Positions 38,227 through 52,418 of a DNA stretch of 64,000 nucleotides are shown piece after piece (the first letter of the stretch is position 1; each line of letters opens with the position of its first letter). A program made the translations under genes and the position numbers. Origin of the DNA: Hirudinaria manillensis (taxonomy: Eukaryota; Annelida; Clitellata; Hirudinida; Hirudinidae); assembly GCA_034509925.1 (NCBI GenBank), contig CM067536.1:6805001-6869000 (forward strand). The letters run 5' to 3'. Below the pieces are notes generated by a model. That model had not been told where the DNA came from. It saw only the letters and a list, made by a program, of their open reading frames with translations, and did no database searches.

Positions 38227-40663
38227 GTTGCCTGGATGATTGAATTTAATTATTTTAATACTTAATTAAATACTTAATTAATAATTAATTTACAATCACT
38301 AACGTAAATGTTAAAGAAATATTTTATCTATTATTTGTGTACCCATATTATAATTATAATAGATTTATAATAGGTTTATTTATATTATTTTTAATGTGAA
38401 ATTAATAGCCAGGATATTCTTATTTATCTGTTGGATGGAATAAACTTGTAATAACTGGTAAAATAAAACACTTACATATCAGCAACTGATGAATAGTCGC
38501 AACGGAGCAAGATACAAAACTTTGATACAATACAAAACATAACAAACAAAACAAATAAACGGATTAATAACTGAATACCGATTAATAATGCATCTTAAAT
38601 AAACCACTCTTAAGTGAATTCTTCCAAATTCGAAATGCAAATTTGCACCAAATTAATTTATATTTTTGAGGACCAATAAACTTTGGGTTGTGGAGAGTAT
38701 TTGTTCAACACTTTCATAAGAACTTCACCAAGATAGCGTTGCTCTTGAACCTTGTAACTCTCATCAGCTGTCATCGTCATCATCATCATCCTCGTCACCA
38801 TCGCCATCATTGTCATCATCGTCGTCGTCATCGTTATCGTCATCATTATCAACATCATTATCAGCATCGTCTTCAACACAATCGACTTGTTAGTGCCGGC
38901 CGTGATAAGAATGTTGATGTTGATACGTTGTAACTCGTGGGAGGCAGAAATGCCTGACAACAATTAGAGTCATTAGCAACAGGCAAATAATGATTAAGCC
39001 TATAATAATAATAATAATTGTGACGATGATTAGGACGGCGATATATGCCGAGATAATAAATCAAAATGAAATATTCAAAAACAATTTCAAGTCACTTCTG
39101 TCTGTTGCGATGTCTTATTTGTTTGAGTCTAGATGATCGGATGAATGAATGAACGAAAGATGGATGGATGGGTGGATGGATGGACTGACGGATGAATGGA
39201 GAGACGGGGAAATCAGAAGGAGAGGCTAAATTAACTTAAACATCGTGGAGGTCGCGTGACAGATGCCTGGAAAGTCATCCTCTTCCTACTCCTCCTCCTC
39301 CTCCTCATCGTCGTCGTCGTCATCGTCCCATCTCCACGTCTCGAATGACGTCATCATTCAACACTGTCCTCTGATTGGACGACAAATTAGTCCCATTCTC
39401 GAACGTTCCTCCGTTCCTGGCAACAAAAGGAGGTCGGGTTTGTAGTTACAAACGTAGTATGTAGTCGTCAATGGCAACAACAGCGGCGCGGAGTCAAATG
39501 TTCAGGTCAGTTGCCATGGCAACAGGGATGTGCCTGGCAGCTTAAATATTATCCTGTTTGTTGTTGTTGTTATGTGTTGGCAACAGCTTTGCTGTTTTTT
39601 GTTCATTAAAATTTAACATGGAAATAATTTCTTTCAATATTATTATTGCGTCTTCATTCAAGACATTAATGGGAATCATTCATGTGTTCGAGTGACCTCG
39701 GAAATGACCTTGGCCTTGATTACCCTTTGAGTGAAGTTCGAAGTTCAAGCGTGCTCAGAGGGACCTATGACAAGCAGTAACATCATCATCTCCTATCATC
39801 ATTATTATTATCCCCGTTATCGTCGTCGTCATCGTCGCCGCCGATATATCGAACTTCAACGACGACGACAGCAGCAGTAGTGGTAGTAGCAGCAACCACA
39901 ACAGAGATCATCCCGGCACGAGAGTGTCGTGGAACCAGAATGATTCTTAAGTACCAGAACCAGAGTGGAATAAACACAATCGGCACTGAATTCGGTTCAG
40001 GATGAGGTAAACAAAACTGGAGGTGTTTATCAGACTCAACATTCGAAGTCTAAATCGGTTCAAGTCCTACTACGGTCATCAGTGATCCAATTACTTGATG
40101 AGGACGACGATGACGATGACGATGATGATGATGATAAGGAGGAGGATGAGGAAGAAGAGGATAGTACTGCATCGCTCGGTAATTTCTGGAAACAACTGAT
40201 GCCAGTTGGTAATACCAATTAGGAGTGGGTTCAACAAATGCAACATCACAAAACAACAGCATCCTCGTCGTCGTCGTCGTCACCTCAACCTCACTATCAC
40301 CATCATCGTAGTCGTCGTCATCATTATCATCATCATCATCACCACCATCTATCTACAAATAGCAGCAAGAGTCAACAATATCAGTTCAATTGATGTCTCA
40401 TGATAGTTCAAACTTTAACCTTATCAGGTCACCTTATCATATTCAAGTACATCCCCCTCACATTTTATCACTATCACGCTCCTATCATCAACATCTCGGC
40501 CGATATATCGAATGTCAACGACATTTCAAACGCGTCATTGTTCCCGCTTGACGTAGTTGATGACGTCATCTCGTCACGTGACGTTTGCGTTTTTTTTGTT
40601 AGTACGACGATATTTTGGTCATAAATCCTTTATAATTTCTCTCGATATTTAATATAAATAAAA

Positions 40664-40688
40664 ATAACAATAATAATAATATTATGAG

Positions 40689-40733
<45 letters not shown>

Positions 40734-40825
40734 AATTGCTTATAGGATTAATAATAATAATAATAATATTATGAGATTATTATTATTATTATAAATTGCT
40801 TATAGGATTAATAATAATAATAATA
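40664..40825. repeat. Imperfect tandem duplication with AAT/ATT tracts
   Basis: The block aataatattatgagattatt...ataaattgcttataggatta occurs twice, at about 40664-40752 and 40753-40812. The copies differ mainly in the length of the ATT tract. Confidence 0.85.
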
Positions 40826-40917
40826 ATAATAATAAAATTGTTCTAATAATAGCAGCATTATTAATTAATAGTATTACATTATTTTACTAATAGATAATAA
40901 TAATAATAATAATAATG

Positions 40918-40966
<49 letters not shown>

Positions 40967-41553
40967 TTATATCTTAAACTGCATTTTATCATTATCACTG
41001 CTTTATCACGTCCACAGCAAATGCGTAATTCAACAAATGATTGGTTATAATATTTTTTTTATTATTGTTATAATAATTAACGTCTTGAAAAGAGAACCAC
41101 AACAATGCCTTCTGAGATTTCAATCAGTTGAGGCGATCAATCACAGATAGAAACAAAGGCTGTTTCTAAAATTAGAATGGAAAAAAAAAATTTTTTTTCC
41201 CGGAAATGCTCGTCACGTGGGCGGAGTTTACTGCGGTTGGGAAATACTTTCGGTTTCTGTTTAATCCATCTGGAGGTCCAAAGAACATTTAAACTAGGTA
41301 ATTGAAAATAGCTCCATCTTTGTTTTAAAAGCGAGCAGATGTTGAAAATCATTGGCCAGACATCTTTCTTGTTTAATGCGACCGCTTACAAGATTAATCG
41401 ATGAATTAATCGCAATTAATCGATGCATTGATCGCCAAGCAGACGAGGCCGGTTTAAAAAAAAAAACAGCGCCTCAAAAATGAACAGACGCTAACAACGC
41501 TTAGAAATGAATGCTTGTTATTATGTGTTCATTGTTTTATACCCGAACCAGAA

Positions 41554-41584
<31 letters not shown>

Positions 41585-42701
41585 GCAATACTAACAAGGA
41601 TAATCATTCGTAAAAATTATTACATATTAAAAGAACCATACAAAAGCAATATAAAAAGAATATTTGCAATATATAATAATAATAATAATTATTATATTAA
41701 TTATAACAAGAATTTGTAATAATTATCGGTATAACCACCTTTATTGTGTTTATAGCTGCAATATTCCATTAATTAGTTTTATCAATAAGTCACGGATGAT
41801 AAATCTGAAAATAATTTTTTAAAAAACGTAAATGGCAATATTAATTGAAGATTCAAGGACATTATAAACAGAAATGCAAAAAAAAGATAATTATGATAAA
41901 AATAAATTTATAAAAATAAAAATAATATTAAAAAGAAAATAATAACATTTTAGTGAAATTATTATTATGAAATTATTATAAATGCGAATCAATATTTACA
42001 TTAGGATGTCGACCAATCACGTTGCTTCCTTCAAATTTGTTTGGTAACAAACTGCCAAGACAAACATGAATTAATTTGAATAATTTCGCAGCTATTCACT
42101 TAATTTAAACAAAATAATAATAATAATAATAGTAATAATAATAATAATATTAATATTAATATTAATACCAATAATAATAATGATTGTGATAATGCTGATG
42201 ATAGTAGTAATAATACTAATAACAATAAATAATAATAATAACAAAACTTAATAATAACAACAATAATAATGTTAATAATAATAAAATAGTTTAATAACAC
42301 TATTACTAGGAATGTATGATTAATTAATTAATTAATTAATTAATGTTATTAGCCATCAAAGCACTTGAAACCCCCAAAGTTATTTGTGGTTCAAAGGTTC
42401 AAATGCAGCCAATGAAATTGTTCCAAGCAGTCGAGTAATGTTTCTGTAATTAGTCTTAATCTTAATTGCCTCAATTTGTCATAAAAATATACAAATAATA
42501 ATAATAATTATTATTATTATCATTTAATAATAAATTATATTTTATTTAATTACAATTATATTAAGCTTTAAGTTAATATAATGATTATAAGTATGTTAAT
42601 AATTTTAAATGTGACAATCAGTGAAATAATAATAATAAATATTATAATAACTATATTATATACACTATTGTTATTGTCATCAAACAATAATATTGCATAG
42701 T

Positions 42702-42743
<42 letters not shown>

Positions 42744-43018
42744 CGTTGGAATAATATTGATAATATTAATTTAATTATAATAAATAACTAAAAACATGAA
42801 AAGCAAAAAATAGTTCGAAGGTCATGAAAAGGACAAACAAATCCTACATGTGCAGACTTTCGTATGTAAACACGTATGATAATCTCATCGGCAAACATAT
42901 CAAAGAGATTGGACAACTGTTGATTTTCTGTCGCATTATTTCAATCGAAGAAACGAGTATTTTAAAAATCGCGCGAGCCTTCCAGAGACCCTACTGCGGC
43001 TACACCGCACCGTAACTC

Positions 43019-43312
43019 ACCACGCCACGCCACGCCACACCACACCACACTACACCTCACCTTACCACACCACACCACACTACACCTCACCACACCACAC
43101 TACGCCACACCTTGCCACATCACACCACTCCACACCACACTACACCACTCCACGCCACACCATACTACGCCACACCACACTACACCTCACCTCACCAAAC
43201 CATACTACGCCACACCTTGCCACACCACACCACTCCACGCCACGCCACACCACACCGCACCACACCACACCACACAACACCTCACCTCACCACACCACAC
43301 CATCCTACAGGG
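43019..43312. repeat. Degenerate (CCACA)n/(CCACG)n pentanucleotide array
   Basis: A period-5 array of ccaca, ccacg, ctaca and cctca variants, much more degenerate than the tetranucleotide arrays and therefore probably older. The open plus-strand frame (His/Thr/Pro) is an artefact. Confidence 0.85.
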
Positions 43313-43458
43313 TACGTTTGGAACACTTCTCCCTGTGGACTTTCAAACACATGTCCCTGTGAAATGACCACAATGGAGACATCTGCATTGAAATTCAATG
43401 AACCAGCGTTGATGCCGTTACTATTGTTAATGTTATAGGGTGAGTTTATTATGTTACT

Positions 43459-43462
43459 GTTA

Positions 43463-43557
<95 letters not shown>
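43459..43557. repeat. (ATT)n array, about 99 bp
   Basis: A pure trinucleotide array in non-coding DNA. Confidence 0.95.
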
Positions 43558-45756
43558 TCTATGTTAATATAAAATTTACTATCAGTTAAAAGATATAAAA
43601 GCATGTATTATTACATGTTGAACATATTTAATTATTATTAATATTATTATAACTTTTATTATTATTATTATTACTTGGTCGTCGACACGTGATCAAAACG
43701 AAGTTCCAGAATTTCCGGACTTTTCTTGAATATTTCAAACAAATGGGGTTTAATTCAGTCTCAATTTGCCCTGAAAATCCAGTATTTGTTTGATATATGC
43801 ATAATTTGGAGTGGAATTTTAAACTTAGTTTTGATTAAAAACAAAAAAAATCTAATTTAATATTTGTTTGTCAATGTTTTCAAAATTATTTTTTAAACAA
43901 TTACTAATCAGATAAAATTATTTTAGAGCTAATTATTCAGCCTAAAATTGTTAAATTTTCAGCAGCATGCAATAATAAGTGGATTTTAATTATAAATAAA
44001 TTAAAATAATAAATAAATTAAATAATTATATGGTTAAAAATAGAAACTAATATATAATAATAACAATAATAAAAATAATAAAAATAAAAATAATAAAAAT
44101 AGCTATAATGTTATTCAAGAATTCTTTTACAAACAACAAATCATAATTTATAGAGAAGGAAAGTCGACGGTGGTTCATTAATATTCAAATATTTAAATGA
44201 GGCATTGCACAAGAAACGGCAAACAACGAGCACACAACACTTCCGTGACGAATAATCTTCGAAATTCGAACAAGAATTGAAGGAATTTTCTGTAAAATAT
44301 GAATAAATTAAAAATTTAAATGACCTTAGTACAACTTTCGGATGCCATGAATATACAATTAGGTGTCCTCCTAATCTATTATTATTCATTAGCTGCATAG
44401 TTATGGACAGGTTAATTGATTACACTTGAAAAAAAAATATTGTAATGAGAATAATTCATGGACATAATAAATTCAACCGCTTGATTAACTATTGGATATT
44501 CAAATTAGGTGATTAATTATTTATAAATTTATTTATTTATTTCAAAGTTAAATTACGTAGTTTATATTCAATAAAACAATATTATTCATTATACATGAAC
44601 ACGAAATATTATAATGAAGTTGTAATAACGTAATAACTCACTAGGTTGATCACCTTTTGATCAATTCAAATCAGATAATTCCCCAGGTGTGGAATTGGAC
44701 AGAGAGAAATAAAATATAAATCCACTTTTCATCTCATATGAACTCGCAAATGATTTGAAAGTCTCAACAGGGCCCCTTACCTCCATTGGAGGTTATTTAT
44801 AGTCTCGCGAGGTTTTACGATTTCGTAACGAGCAATTGAAGCAATCGTGGTTCAAGATAATTCACTACGACGTGGGTAATTCATCCACCGGCATTTCACC
44901 ATCAACGCTGCCAATTCTCCACCGGTACTTCACCCTCGTCGTCGACGGTTCTTAACCCTTTAATTCACTCTCTAAGCCGACGACGTTGCCTTCCGTCGAG
45001 CCGTCGAAGTCCCCGAGTCCCAGATCCTGTGGAAGAGAAGACCGCACTCTTTCTTTGTCCTTTTTCATTTATTCATTCATTCGTTCGTTCGTTCGTTCAT
45101 TCATTGTCAGTTTGTTGATTCTAAATTGAACCTTTTAAAGAGCCACGGTTATGCACGCCGTGTGCATTCTCCTGAGACGAGTTCGCACTCCTTCACTCCT
45201 ACTTTCATTCATTCATTCATTCACTCATTCATTCATTCATTCATTCATTCATTCACTCATTCACTCCCAGAAAAGGTCGGAGGTCACTTTTAGATCTGAC
45301 GAGGTGTTTTTTGGGTGGCAAAGTGAAGTAAGCAAGAAGTTATTTTTGAATAAATTATGATAATTTTTATTTACCTAGAAGCTACCGGTTAATTAATATT
45401 AATAATTAGCGGCAACAACAACAACAACCTTCTATTTCTCTATTTTAAGTTATTTTTTAAATAATAATAATCATAATCATAATAATAATAATCATAATCA
45501 TAACAACAATAATAATATATAACAAATAATAACTTATAATTGAAACTATTTTCCCGTTTATCCCCCATTTTCATAGCTCATTTAACAAAGATTACTGAAA
45601 AATGGTGAGTACGTGAATATCAATTAAGTGTAATCATCAACATTATCATAATTTATTCACCAACCAAACCTTTATCAGTTTCCAGCGACGCCAATTCTAA
45701 GGACCCAATAAGAATTAATCATTTATGTGGCCCGAAAGATAGGCTTCCTTCTCGTC

Positions 45757-46038
45757 GTCATCATCATCATCTTCATCATCATCATTATCATCATCGTCAT
45801 CATCTTCATCTTCATCTTCATCATCATCATTATCATCATCGTCATCATCTTCATCTTCATCATTATAATCATCATCTTCATCATCATCATTATCATCATC
45901 GTCATCATCTTCATCTTCATCATTATAATCATCATCTTCATCATCATCATTATCATCATCGTCATCATCATCATCATCTTCATCATCATCATCATCATCG
46001 TCATCGTCGTCGTCATCTTCATCATCATTATCATCATC
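45757..46038. repeat. (ATC)n array with a 60-bp higher-order unit
   Basis: ATC, TTC and GTC triplets. Positions 45841-45900 and 45901-45960 are identical over 60 bases (beginning gtcatcatcttcatcttcat), and 45790-45840 is a variant of the same unit. Minus-strand poly-Asp/Glu and plus-strand poly-Ile frames are artefacts. Confidence 0.95.
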
Positions 46039-46226
46039 ACCGAGAGGAAACCGAGTATTGAACAGGGCGCGTCTGGTCTTCCTGTGATAGGGATACAACC
46101 ACGTGGTCCTTGGCGGAAAAGTTTTTATCGTCTGCCATTCAATTCAATGTGGGGTCGTCTCGTGGATGTTCATTTAAATAAATAAACAGATTTTTTAAAA
46201 AAATATCTTTATATTTAAATATTTGC

Positions 46227-46281
<55 letters not shown>

Positions 46282-47096
46282 TAATAAAAGAATATTAATA
46301 AAAATTTATCATTTGTTATCAAACATTATTGTGTTTTTTTAGAAAAATAAAAAAAAGATTTTCGACAAATTATCATTATATTTATTTTATTGTTTAATGA
46401 TACATTTTGATATTAATTAATAAATAACTTTATATTAATAATTTTTCTAGCGCAAACTATTAATATTTAAATTATTAATATTTATTCTCCTTTAAATTAG
46501 ATTTTTCTTCAAATTATTATAATCCATTATATTATGTTATTATCAAATTGTATGATAATTATAAGATATAAGATATCAGATAATAGTACATACAATTTCT
46601 TGTACGTTAATCTTAAGATTAACTTCGATTAAAGATTAATTAATTAACTAAATAAATAAAATAAATAAATAAATTTAGTATGTCTTTAAATGAATAACAT
46701 TTTAATGAATATTAAATTGAAGTTCAAGGCGTTAATATGCCATTAATTATTAATTAATTCGGTTATTTATTTATTTATATTTATTTATTTTTATTTATTT
46801 ATTTATTTAAATTCGTTAATTCATTTTAATGAATATTAAACCCGCTTATTAAATTGAAGATTAAAGCGTTAATAAACCATTAATTATAAATTAATTCGTT
46901 TTATTATCAATAAATCAATTCGTTAATCGTTGAGCTGATCGTCCTGTTGCATTAATTCAAATGATTTCAATTTCAGATCTTCCTTGCTTATGATTTATGA
47001 ATATTCATTAACTCGAAATGATACTAGTACTAGTTACAACTCATTAACATAATAATTACCATTAACGGTGAGTCGAGTTTGTTTTTTTTTTTATCT

Positions 47097-47370
47097 TTTC
47101 GTAAATATTATTGTTAAATCATTTTATTTATTAATAATGTTATTAATAATTAATTAATCTTTAATATTAATATTCTTTTTTTTTTTGGAACTTTTCCTAA
47201 ATATTATTGTTAAATAATTGTATTTATTAATAATGTTATTAATAATTAATTAATCTTTAATATTAATATTCTTTTTTTTTTGAACTTTTCCTAAATATTA
47301 TTGTTAAATAATTGTATTTATTAATAATGTTATTAATAATTACTTAATCTTTAATATTAATAATATTAAT
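47097..47370. repeat. AT-rich minisatellite, 94-bp unit, about three copies
   Basis: The unit begins cttttcctaaatattattgt and includes tttattaataatgttattaa. Copies begin near 47097, 47191 and 47285, exactly 94 bp apart. The third is truncated after about 80 bases. Confidence 0.9.
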
Positions 47371-47939
47371 ATTGCTTAATAGAATCAATTCTTGGATTAT
47401 TATTAGTATTGGATTTTATAACAATAGCAATAATAATCCATTAATATTCCGCTAATTTCTTAATTTTTTAATAATTTTTACTTTCATGATTCGCAGATTC
47501 TTTGGCATCCTTTGCTCAGAAGTTGATGATTCAGAGTTTGATGTTTGTAAATAAACCCAGTGACCTTTTCTTTAAGTTATTAAATAATTAACTTATTTTA
47601 ATGATCAAACTTCTACTACAACAACGACGACGACGACAGCGACGTCACCGACGTCAGCGACAATAGCGACACTCGAAAAATTCGGAAAGGAATGTCGTCT
47701 CAGACTGGCGAATGAACTGAAAATTTTGAATAAATTTCAAAATTTAATCAGAAGCGTATCTTCTTAAGAAGACATTCTTAAATTACGAATTAATTAATTT
47801 ATTTATTTATTAATGCAAATTTATTGACTGTAAAATTATGGAAAAACTAATTACGATTGTTGTGATCAAGTTAAAATTGCAGATCGTGAATCCATTTTCT
47901 CGTCTGAAAATTTTTCTTAAATACTGGAGTCGTTCAGAA

Positions 47940-47974
<35 letters not shown>

Positions 47975-48119
47975 CGACGACGACGGAGGATGATGATGAT
48001 GATGATGATGACGACGGAGGAGGATGGAGATAACATTTGATCGTAATGATGAAGGAGCTGATAAACATCTTGCGTTTTTAAACAATTCGTAAGTGATTGT
48101 TGATTGAAAACAAGATGAA

Positions 48120-49340
48120 ATGGATGGATGGATGGATGGATGGATGGATGGATGGATGGATGGATGGATGGATGGATGGATGGATGGATGGATGGATGGA
48201 TGGATGGATGGATGGATGGATGGATGGATGGATGGATGGATGGATGGATGGATGGATGGATGGATGGATGGATGGATGGATGGATGGATGGATGGATGGA
48301 TGGATGGATGGATGGATGGATGGATGGATGGATGGATGGATGGATGGATGGATGGATGGATGGATGGATGGATGGATGGATGGATGGATGGATGGATGGA
48401 TGGATGGATGGATGGATGGATGGATGGATGGATGGATGGATGGATGGATGGATGGATGGATGGATGGATGGATGGATGGATGTGGATGGATGGATGGAGG
48501 ATGGATGGATGGATGGATGGATGGATGATGGATGGATGGATGGATGGATGGATGGATGGATGGATGGATGGATGGATGGATGGATGGATGGATGGATGGA
48601 TGGATGGATGGATGGATGGATGGATGGATGGATGGATGGATGGATGGATGGATGGATGGATGGATGGATGGATGGATGGATGGATGGATGGATGGATGGA
48701 TGGATGGATGGATGGATGGATGGATGGATGGATGGATGGATGGATGGATGGATGGATGGATGGATGGATGGATGGATGGATGGATGGATGGATGGATGGA
48801 TGGATGGATGGATGGATGGTTGGATGGGTGGATGGATGATGGATGGATGGATGGATGGATGGATGGATGGATGGATGGATGGATGGATGGATGGATGGAT
48901 GGATGGATGGATGGATGGATGGATGGATGGATGGATGGATCGATGGATGGATGGATGGATGGAATGAAGGATGGAAGTATGGAAGGATGTATGTATGCAA
49001 GGATGGATGGATGGATGGATGGATGGATGGACGGGATGGATGGATGGATGGATGGATGGATGGATGGATGGATGGATGGATGGATGGATGGATGGATGGA
49101 TGGATGGATGAGATGGATGGATGGATGGATGGATGGATGGATGGATGGATTGATGGAAGATGGATGGATGGATGGATGGCTGGATGGATGGATGGATGGA
49201 TGGATGGATGGATGGATGGATGGATGGATGGATGGATGGATGGATGGATGGATGGATGGATGGATGGATGGATGGATGGATGGATGGATGGATGGATGGA
49301 TGGATGGATGGATGGATGGATGGATGGATGGATGGATGGA
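48120..49340. repeat. (GATG)n tetranucleotide array, about 1.2 kb
   Basis: A nearly pure gatg array, uninterrupted from 48120 to about 48480. Breaks lie near 48481, 48495, 48527, 48819-48840 and 48939, with a degenerate island at 48960-49035 (gaatgaaggatggaag...) and further breaks near 49109 and 49150-49180. Frame-neutral translation gives Met-Asp-Gly-Trp on the plus strand and Pro-Ser-Ile-His on the minus strand, explaining open frames of up to 587 codons that are not genes. Confidence 0.98.
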
Positions 49341-49883
49341 AAATAATGGAAAACATTATGGCAAACATTGGTATGGACGGATGGATGGAAAACAAAGAGG
49401 ATCAAAAGATACGAAGATGGAGAAGTTGAAGAAAAGAATCTTTTTTCGGCTCCAGGTTTTTTGCTCTGCTCAAAGCGAAGCAACAACTGGCGCTGTGAAC
49501 ACCAGTTCTGCAACATTCCAAAGCATACAAATAAAAAATCAGAGCCAACCGAGCAAAAACAGGACATTAGCACCGACCCTCTTTCCCTATCTTTCCATCT
49601 CTCTCCTCCCCAACTCCATCTACCCTACCACCCTACCACCCAGCCCAACGAGGTGACGACACCTCCCCAAACACCGATTGCAACTGGTTGTTCGCCAGAC
49701 CCGATACTGAAATGAAAGATCCAACTTAACACGGAAGACGATTATTGCTTATTTTTAGTTATGTTAATTAGGAGCTCATTAATATTAATTACAGATGTTC
49801 ATTTTGAACTTCCAGGAGAGGTGGCAGGATGGTGGGTCGTTGCTGTGGTGCGAAGTGAGTGATTGAAGGTGGAAGGGGAGGAG

Positions 49884-49890
49884 TATAAAA
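49884..49890 (+). promoter_or_regulatory. Candidate TATA box upstream of the filamin exons
   Basis: gagTATAAAAag stands alone in otherwise GC-balanced sequence. Start sites about 30 bases downstream would fall near 49915-49920. The next recognised feature downstream is the first filamin exon at 50918. This could be the promoter of a short filamin transcript, but no transcript evidence is available. Confidence 0.35.
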
Positions 49891-50917
49891 AGAAGGAACA
49901 AGTAAACTTGTGCCATCGCTTTGCAGGGATCTCAGTGGCTGCTTTGCTTTTCCTCCTCACGACTTGCAGGCAACTGTTTCAGATTGTTCGACTTTTTTAG
50001 AGGTTGGTTGTTGATTGATTGATTGGTAGATTGACTTATTGATTGATTGGTTGATTGGTAGATTGACTTATTGATTGATTGGTTGATTGATTGATTGATT
50101 GATGGATGGATGGACGGACGGACAGATGGATGGGTTTAATACTAATGTTTATGTCGTGTAACATTTATTATCACGTGAAGATAATGTTTTTGTTGAAATT
50201 GTAATTCCGATAATGATTTAATTTGATTTTACGTAAAATTAGAATTTAAAAATTAAAATTTAAAAAATAGCTTCAGATTTAATTTTATTTATAACAATAG
50301 TTTGAATAATGCCCCTTATTTTCATCATCATCGTCATCATCATCATCATCATCATTATCATCCGAATAGAGGATGTCATGACTATCGTCTCGACATCGGG
50401 ATGTCCAACCTAATCATGTATTCCAATTGTTTAGATTTATTTTTGTAGTAATCCCTAAAAATAAAAATGAATTCAATCAATAAATTGGAGGTAAAAAGAA
50501 TAATTAATTAATTAATTTATGAAGTAACTTTGAAGTGTTCTTGGTGGTGAATCATCTTCGTTATCATCATCATCATCAGTGATGACAGACTTTTTATCGA
50601 AATTGTATTTAATTAATCGTATTTATTAAACAAAATCGATTAAATTACAAAAATTAATATAATAAATGGAACTTAATTACGCAATTGTACAACAGGCGAT
50701 ATTGAGCCAATTCGAAATACTAATGATATAATAATATATAATATAATAATGAAATAATAATGGCTACGAATAATAACGACCAATATTATAATATCCATAT
50801 TCAAATACACTCATTAAGAAGATCATCATAACTCATTGTATCGAATCAATTGACAATCAATTCAAAACGTGATTATCATAATTTATTATAACGAGCTGGT
50901 TAATTAAACATTCACAG

Positions 50918-51500
50918 ATGGCTCCACCCTCACCGGCCACCAAAGTGTCGACCAATAGCGACGGTTCTGTGACCGTCAACTACACGCCCAACAAGAGCGG
51001 CGTTCATGACGTCAACGTCACCTACAACGACAAAAGCGTCACAGGTGAACTCATTGACCTTTGCATTTATGAGGCGCTTAAAAAATGTCGATCCGTTGAT
51101 AAGTTTACTTTTCCCGTTACCATGACCTGGAATGCTTTGTTGCTGTAGTTGTTATTTTTATAATAATAATAATTATTATTATTATTAATTTATTAATTAA
51201 TTATTATTTAATAATAATTATTATTATTGTATCATTATCATAGGAAGATGATGATGATGACGTCGACGACGATGATGATGATGATATTGATTGACGGGCT
51301 TGCAGTTTCGTCTTTCTAGTCGGCTTCAATTTTTTATTTGCTCTTCCCTGTGAACGTTGAGTTGTTGTTGTTGTTCAACATTCTCCTGTTGTTTTTGTTG
51401 GTTTTTGTTGACGTTGTTGGTTGTCTTTATTTATGGATGATTGCGAATAATATTCAATATTCGTTTTCCATCCACATTATTATTATTATTATTCCATCCA

Positions 51501-51581
<81 letters not shown>

Positions 51582-52378
51582 ATATTCAATATTCGTTTTC
51601 CATCTGGTTTCATATCTTTTTATACCCGGAGGCATTTATGGGCTGCCATCTTCAGAGGTGGATCAGTAATTCATTGAGTTACTCAGCAAATATTCTGTAA
51701 CTTATTTGCTTCATATCGTAAATATTATGAATGTAATAAAAACAGCGATATTGATAATTATTGTTATTATTATTAGTATTTTGCTATTATTATTGTTATT
51801 ATATAACGTTAATGGAAATATTAATTACCTAATTAACCGACAATGTTTCAGTCCTAAATTGAGAATTTTTTATCGTATATTATAAAAAAAGAAAATTTTT
51901 AATACTTTAATTATTAAAATTATTCCAAATCATTTCAACAAAAAATTTCAACCTAGTCATTGCCTCCCACTGGTTGATTAAGAGACTCCATGTACCCATT
52001 TGTCAGAAAATTAATTAAAATTAATTATTATAATTAATTATTTATTAATTTATTATTTATAAATTAACTATTTTAATTAATTTAAATAATAATTTAATTA
52101 ATAAAATAATATTTAAATAATCAATTCCCTTCCTTAGGCTTCGATCTCCTCTTAAAACCAAACAACAACAAAAACAACAACGTTTTGATAATTTAAAAAC
52201 GGCGGACCTAGAAAAAAAAACTAAGGAAAAGCAAATAATTTTTATCGGAAAAGTACTGAAATTCATAAGTGATTCTCAGTAAGCATTCCTCATCGTGTAA
52301 GATCAGACGATCCAAAAGCCCGTGAAGGAAGAAACCAGATGAAAGCCTACTTATTAGCTCAGCATAAAAACAACATTA

Positions 52379-52418
<40 letters not shown>

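Larger units (their letters stand above)
38227..49880. other. Long repeat-rich intergenic region, no gene recognised
   Basis: No coding exon with a known motif was found on either strand. Contents are AAT/ATT arrays, GAT/ATC arrays, a CCACA-type satellite, a 94-bp minisatellite and the GATG array, separately listed. The stretches between them are AT-rich unique DNA. Confidence 0.6.

Noticed and set aside
45715..46185. Acidic (poly-Asp) and poly-Ile proteins
   Set aside because: They come from the ATC/GAT microsatellite with no flanking coding signal.
48097..49656. Open frames of up to 587 codons reading Met-Asp-Gly-Trp or Pro-Ser-Ile-His
   Set aside because: They are translations of the GATG array, are open on both strands at once, and contain no other protein sequence.
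49811..49860. Possible upstream filamin exon between ccag and gtgagt
   Set aside because: Its translation has no filamin repeat features.
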